Of a stretch of DNA of 64,000 nt, positions 60,456 to 64,000 are shown in pieces. This stretch comes from Enoplolaimus lenunculus (Eukaryota; Nematoda; Enoplea; Enoplida; Thoracostomopsidae), in assembly GCA_030248215.1 (NCBI GenBank), contig JASANG010002370.1:30536-94535 (forward strand), written 5' to 3'. The position numbers and the translations under genes are program-made. The notes beneath the pieces are model-generated. The model had not been told where the DNA came from. It saw only the letters and a list, made by a program, of their open reading frames with translations, and made no database searches. Each line of letters begins with the position of its first letter. Positions within the stretch are counted from its first letter, which is position 1.

Positions 60456-61384
60456 AAAGACCGAAGTTTTTTGTGCGTAAAAGCAAACTTTAGTATCCTT
60501 TACCAGTACGGTTGTGGGATTTATGAGGTTGGTCACGCTCCCCTAGTTGGCGCCGAGACCAATTTCAGAGTTCCGTTTTAGGTCCTTAAAATTTGGCTGT
60601 TTGGGTGTCTGGAACTGGTTGAATTGTTTGCCACGTGAACACTACTTGAAAAAATAGCACGAGCGAAAAGCTAGACACTATTCTCTTTTACTCTAGTACA
60701 CAACTTAAGTTTCAAGTCTTTGTGGTCAGTGTTAAATACCTCTGTAACATTCTCAAGACATTTCTTTATTCATTAAGCGCGGGGTCTAAATCACCAACCG
60801 AACCCCCCTGGTCTAAAATGCTATGTAGTTGTAAAGCTTTGCACAATTTATATCACTATCTTTAGTTTTGAACTGGTTAGGTTGAGCAATTTGACTTTGA
60901 TGTCAAACTTTGAACAGCGCCGCAGGCAAAATTTTTTTCGAAAATTGATCAGTGAAAACCAGCCACATGACTCAATAGAATTTACTCACGTTTCAGTATA
61001 GTTTTATACTTGAGTGATAATGATATTTATCGTTAAAGGTGTACTTCGGGTTAGAATTTCGAAGTATAATGAATTTCTAAAAAAGCATTTACTAACCGAT
61101 ACAATTTTTGTAACATCATTAAAAGCCGATAACCTTAATAGATAACAACATACTTGTTTCGTAATTACCAGATCTGAATTTCCGTAAATAAGCAACTATT
61201 TTTTTTCATTCTGACAATGCGCTTCGGGCAAATTTGATGTTAATAAGATAAGCGAAATTTATTAATAACAGGTGCAAGCAACATTTAGTGGTTGTCTACT
61301 GTCAAACTTCCAAAGTCATAAAATTGTGTCATTAATTTTAATACGGTTCAGTAAACCAATAATAAACAATTTTCAGTAACGCTT

Positions 61385-61560
61385 CTTACTGTCTGAGATC
61401 TTATTTCAAGCTGGGAGTCGGTCCACGTACACTCAGGTGGGCCGCGTATGTACCATCGACACTCAGCAATAAGAGCTTGGGGCTCCATTTCAGAGGAGTT
61501 CTCACCGTTTAGTGGATATTTCATACTCTGCGTACGCGTAATGCTAACATGGTGTAAACG
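61385..61560 (-). mobile_element. tRNA-related SINE, copy 3 (diverged)
   Basis: GAGATCTTATTTCAAGCTGG, CACTCAGCAATAAGAGCTTG and AGGAGTTCTCACCG line up with copies 1 and 2. Its B box is degraded. A piece of the same body is at 61850-61930. Confidence 0.5.
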
Positions 61561-61949
61561 GGTTGTAAAAATAATGAAAACGGATAGTGATCAAAATAAT
61601 GGAAACTGAAAACGAATATTGAAGTATGTAAATTTCAATATATGTTTTATTTTTCTGCCAACGCATTGCGGCTTGAAAATGTGTACCGAGCTTTTAAAAT
61701 TTTGAAAAACAAATAGCGGACTCATCGAATACGTGATTTATAACTAATTTTGAGCATAAAAACAACAGTATTTCTAGTATTTTATAACGGAAAAGGGGCA
61801 CCAATTTTTACCGGAGCCGGAAACGGATATCCGGGTACACACTAAATACCATAGAGCATTTTGTATTATGTCGCGTGCACAGTTTGCGTTGAGTTGCTCA
61901 TACTCTGTGTATTTGAAAATGAGTTACAAATGAAAAAAACAACATGTAA

Positions 61950-62028
61950 AGCTTCATTGAAAATCCTTGAATGGACCCTCCTGGAAAATTTTCAGCCCCC
62001 CCAGCAAGGTGAGCTGGCTACGGGCCTG
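61950..62028. mobile_element. Family D MITE, right-end fragment
   Basis: CCCCAGCAAGGTGAGCTGGC then TACGGGCCTG is a well-preserved right end. The left half is missing. Confidence 0.7.
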
Positions 62029-62265
62029 ACCAATGGACACTATATAAAAGTTATTCTAGGTATTTGCCAACTGAACGCATCTAATTGCAGCGTTTAATTC
62101 AAACTTTGGACCCAACTAACAGTTCTATATACTTCTTTCAGTTTCAGCTCGACCAGTTTAAATTTACATTTTGACTGGCTTTTATGCTTATATGTTCAAT
62201 GAGCGTTTGCGAAGCTTCGTCCATTAAATCCAGAATATTTAGGCTTTTCCTAAAGATCAGTTATA

Positions 62266-62314
62266 CCAAGAGTGAATGATCAGGTGGACATCATCCACTC
62301 TTAGTTATACTAAT
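62266..62314. repeat. Hairpin with AAGAGTGRATGAT arms
   Basis: TATACCAAGAGTGAATGATC pairs with ATCATCCACTCTTAGTTATA around a very short loop. It uses the same terminal motif as family I, as if the two ends of such an element had come together. Confidence 0.75.
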
Positions 62315-62610
62315 TTTTCGCTTTATTTATCATTCGGGTTCGTATACAAGGTTACCGTCTACAACGAACTAATAAGATTAAGATTTCAATTTCAAGTTAC
62401 AGTATGATAATTTATCATATTTGCACTGCATTGGTGATTTCAACGATGTAAAAAATTAACATGAAAGGCAAAATTATTGAGTTACCATGCAGCTCAGCAA
62501 AATTATTGAATTACCATGTTGCTCAGCAACCGAAAAAAGACGATAATTGTTTGACGGTTACGTCATCCATATACTGACCTATGAACTTACCGTTTTTAGC
62601 TGGACTTGAA

Positions 62611-62782
62611 CCGTACGCCACTTTCGAACCCAAGGGGAGTGCAGTTGTGCTCAGTTACCCTGAATCACTTTTGCCCCCACAAAAAATTTCAACCTTGCTT
62701 GTAAGTAAACGAAAGACCTTGTATACCCCTCCTAAAAAATTTTTTTGATCTCCCCCAGCAAGATGAGTTGGCTACGGGCGTG
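62611..62782. mobile_element. Family D MITE, left end worn
   Basis: TTTCAACCTTGCTTGTAAGT, CCCAGCAAGATGAGTTGGC and TACGGGCGTG. Confidence 0.68.
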
Positions 62783-63119
62783 AGATATTCTCTATAACAT
62801 TTAAGAAACACTTAATTTTTATACAATAACAGACAATATTCGTGTTTTCGCTGCCACTGATTCAGGTAAATGTGGGTTCCATGGCAAAACTGATCGAGGA
62901 TGTGTAAGCTGTGGCGCTGCGTAGTTGGACTTGAGCCATGCAGGCACGTAGCAAACATTTCAAAGGAGTGGGGATCTCGCAGTACCCAGCTTGAAATGTT
63001 CGAGCTCCGTTATATAATAAATTTAGCACCGGACTGCACTGACAATATCTCATCAGGACGCTGGACAGGTAATGCCTCGATGTAATGTTTTCATTACTGA
63101 ATTAGGAATCAGGGCCGGA

Positions 63120-63282
63120 GCAGCCACCCCCAGACCCCATTTGGGAGGCCCCACCCCTAAAACGGCGCCCACTTTAACCGGTTGAAACGAAAAACCGCCG
63201 AAGTTTTATAATGCGTTTGGCTTCTCGCTCGCTTCGCTCGCAAGTTTGGGGGGAACGCCTATCCCTGTCTACCCCAGCAATG
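63120..63282. mobile_element. Family N hAT-type MITE with perfect 8-bp duplication
   Basis: Starts CAGGGCCGGAGCAGCCACCC and ends CTACCCCAGCAATG. TTAGGAAT at 63112-63119 recurs exactly at 63283-63290. The core TTCTCGCTCGCTTCGCTCGC is the cleanest in the window. Confidence 0.88.
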
Positions 63283-63651
63283 TTAGGAATTGCAATTTTT
63301 ATCCCTGTTGCTGCGGGGGCCTAGGTCGGGATGCCCCCTTTGCAGAGGTTTCAGTCGAAATGATTCAGCGAACGGTAAGACACATTCTCGTTAAAACAAA
63401 CAAAATTTAAGTCAGTCAAATGTATAGTCGCAAATACACCTTTGTTTAGGTTAGGTTTATGTTTACACTTAGAGAGAAGACTCTGCTAATTAACAATCAC
63501 TGCTATCGCTCAAAGAAATTGCTTCGCGTTGCGAATGTGCTTACGTTTCTAAGTATACTCACAAATTAATTTAATACCGAAATAAAACGTAGGCAAAGAA
63601 TGACTAACGATAACTGCTAACATTCAAAATGTGCTAAAAAGCCTAACAATA

Positions 63652-63715
63652 CAGACTCGTAGCCAACTCACCTTGCTAAGGAAGGCTAAAAATTTTCTAG
63701 GGGTGCAAAATTCTG
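63652..63715. mobile_element. Family D MITE, left-end fragment
   Basis: CAGACTCGTAGCCAACTCACC and GGCTAAAAATTTTCTAGGGG, then unrelated sequence. Confidence 0.6.
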
Positions 63716-64000
63716 CCAGTGAAGCTGCAGTATGAAATCAATCACGGATATATCTTGCAATTTTTCATTACAGATATGCTGCAATTGTTTGATATGAAGT
63801 AAAAATCACGAAATTCATCCAAAATCTAAAAAATTTCGGTGCATCCGCTATATTTTTAAATTTTAGAAATCCCAGTGAATATTTGCACGTGTCAATCGTT
63901 GTGGCAGAAAAATAAAACATTTGAAACGTTTACTTCAACTTTCGTTCTCGTTTCCTTTTTCGATATTTTATTAACTATCCGTTTCCGTTTCTTTTACACG

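Noticed and set aside
8515-64000. Retroviral, LTR, Polinton or other virus-like remnants
   Set aside because: No protease, reverse transcriptase, integrase, capsid or envelope-like frames and no long direct terminal repeats were recognised.
8515-64000. CRISPR array or bacterial-type operon
   Set aside because: Hexamer and triplet arrays have no unique spacers, and the sequence is clearly eukaryotic.

Overview
This is AT-rich metazoan DNA, most likely from an invertebrate. It holds one recognisable protein-coding gene, at the left end on the minus strand, followed by about 55 kb with no coding sequence I can support but densely packed with small non-autonomous DNA transposons, tRNA-derived SINEs and simple repeats. 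A spliced gene with GT-AG introns, codon-repeat homopolymers, hAT-type MITEs and tRNA-derived SINEs all point to an animal. TTAGGC arrays, the nematode-type telomere repeat, occur repeatedly, but they sit inside MITEs and do not identify the phylum.

The gene (932-8514, minus) encodes a TENT5/FAM46-family non-canonical poly(A) polymerase. A 48-nt first coding exon (8467-8514) splices over a 1,184-nt intron onto a 6.35-kb exon, giving a protein of about 2,132 residues. Known TENT5 proteins are about 350-450 residues. The excess is a roughly 1,010-residue low-complexity block inserted between the catalytic half and the second half of the polymerase fold, plus a roughly 775-residue Asn/Ser/Gly/Thr-rich C-terminal tail. 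The catalytic residues are retained. The only AATAAA in the 3' region is at 104-109.

From 8.7 to 64 kb the window is a mosaic of short elements. Many have terminal inverted repeats and can be delimited by 8-bp target-site duplications, as expected for hAT-type MITEs. Main families: (A) ends GGCCCATGTATAGAACAG and (B) ends GGCCCATGTTACTTTTAGG, both with an internal CCTAAG/TTAGGC array; (C) ends ACGACAATTCGTCG with a similar core; (D) ends CAGGCCCGTAGCCA, about 165 bp, the commonest; (E) ends CAGTGGCGGATCC; (F) ends CTGTAGTGACCC with TA flanks; (J) ends CAGGGTGCAACCGG; (N) ends CAGGGCCGGAGCA; and several fold-back elements. Nested insertions at about 32.7, 39.0 and 45.1 kb give relative ages. 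tRNA-related SINEs are seen near 29.1, 45.7, 52.4, 57.1 and 61.4 kb. No autonomous transposase, LINE reverse transcriptase, retrovirus or other virus-like element was recognised.

The most notable points are the greatly enlarged, split-domain TENT5 enzyme and the recurrence of one telomere-like TTAGGC core inside MITEs with different termini.
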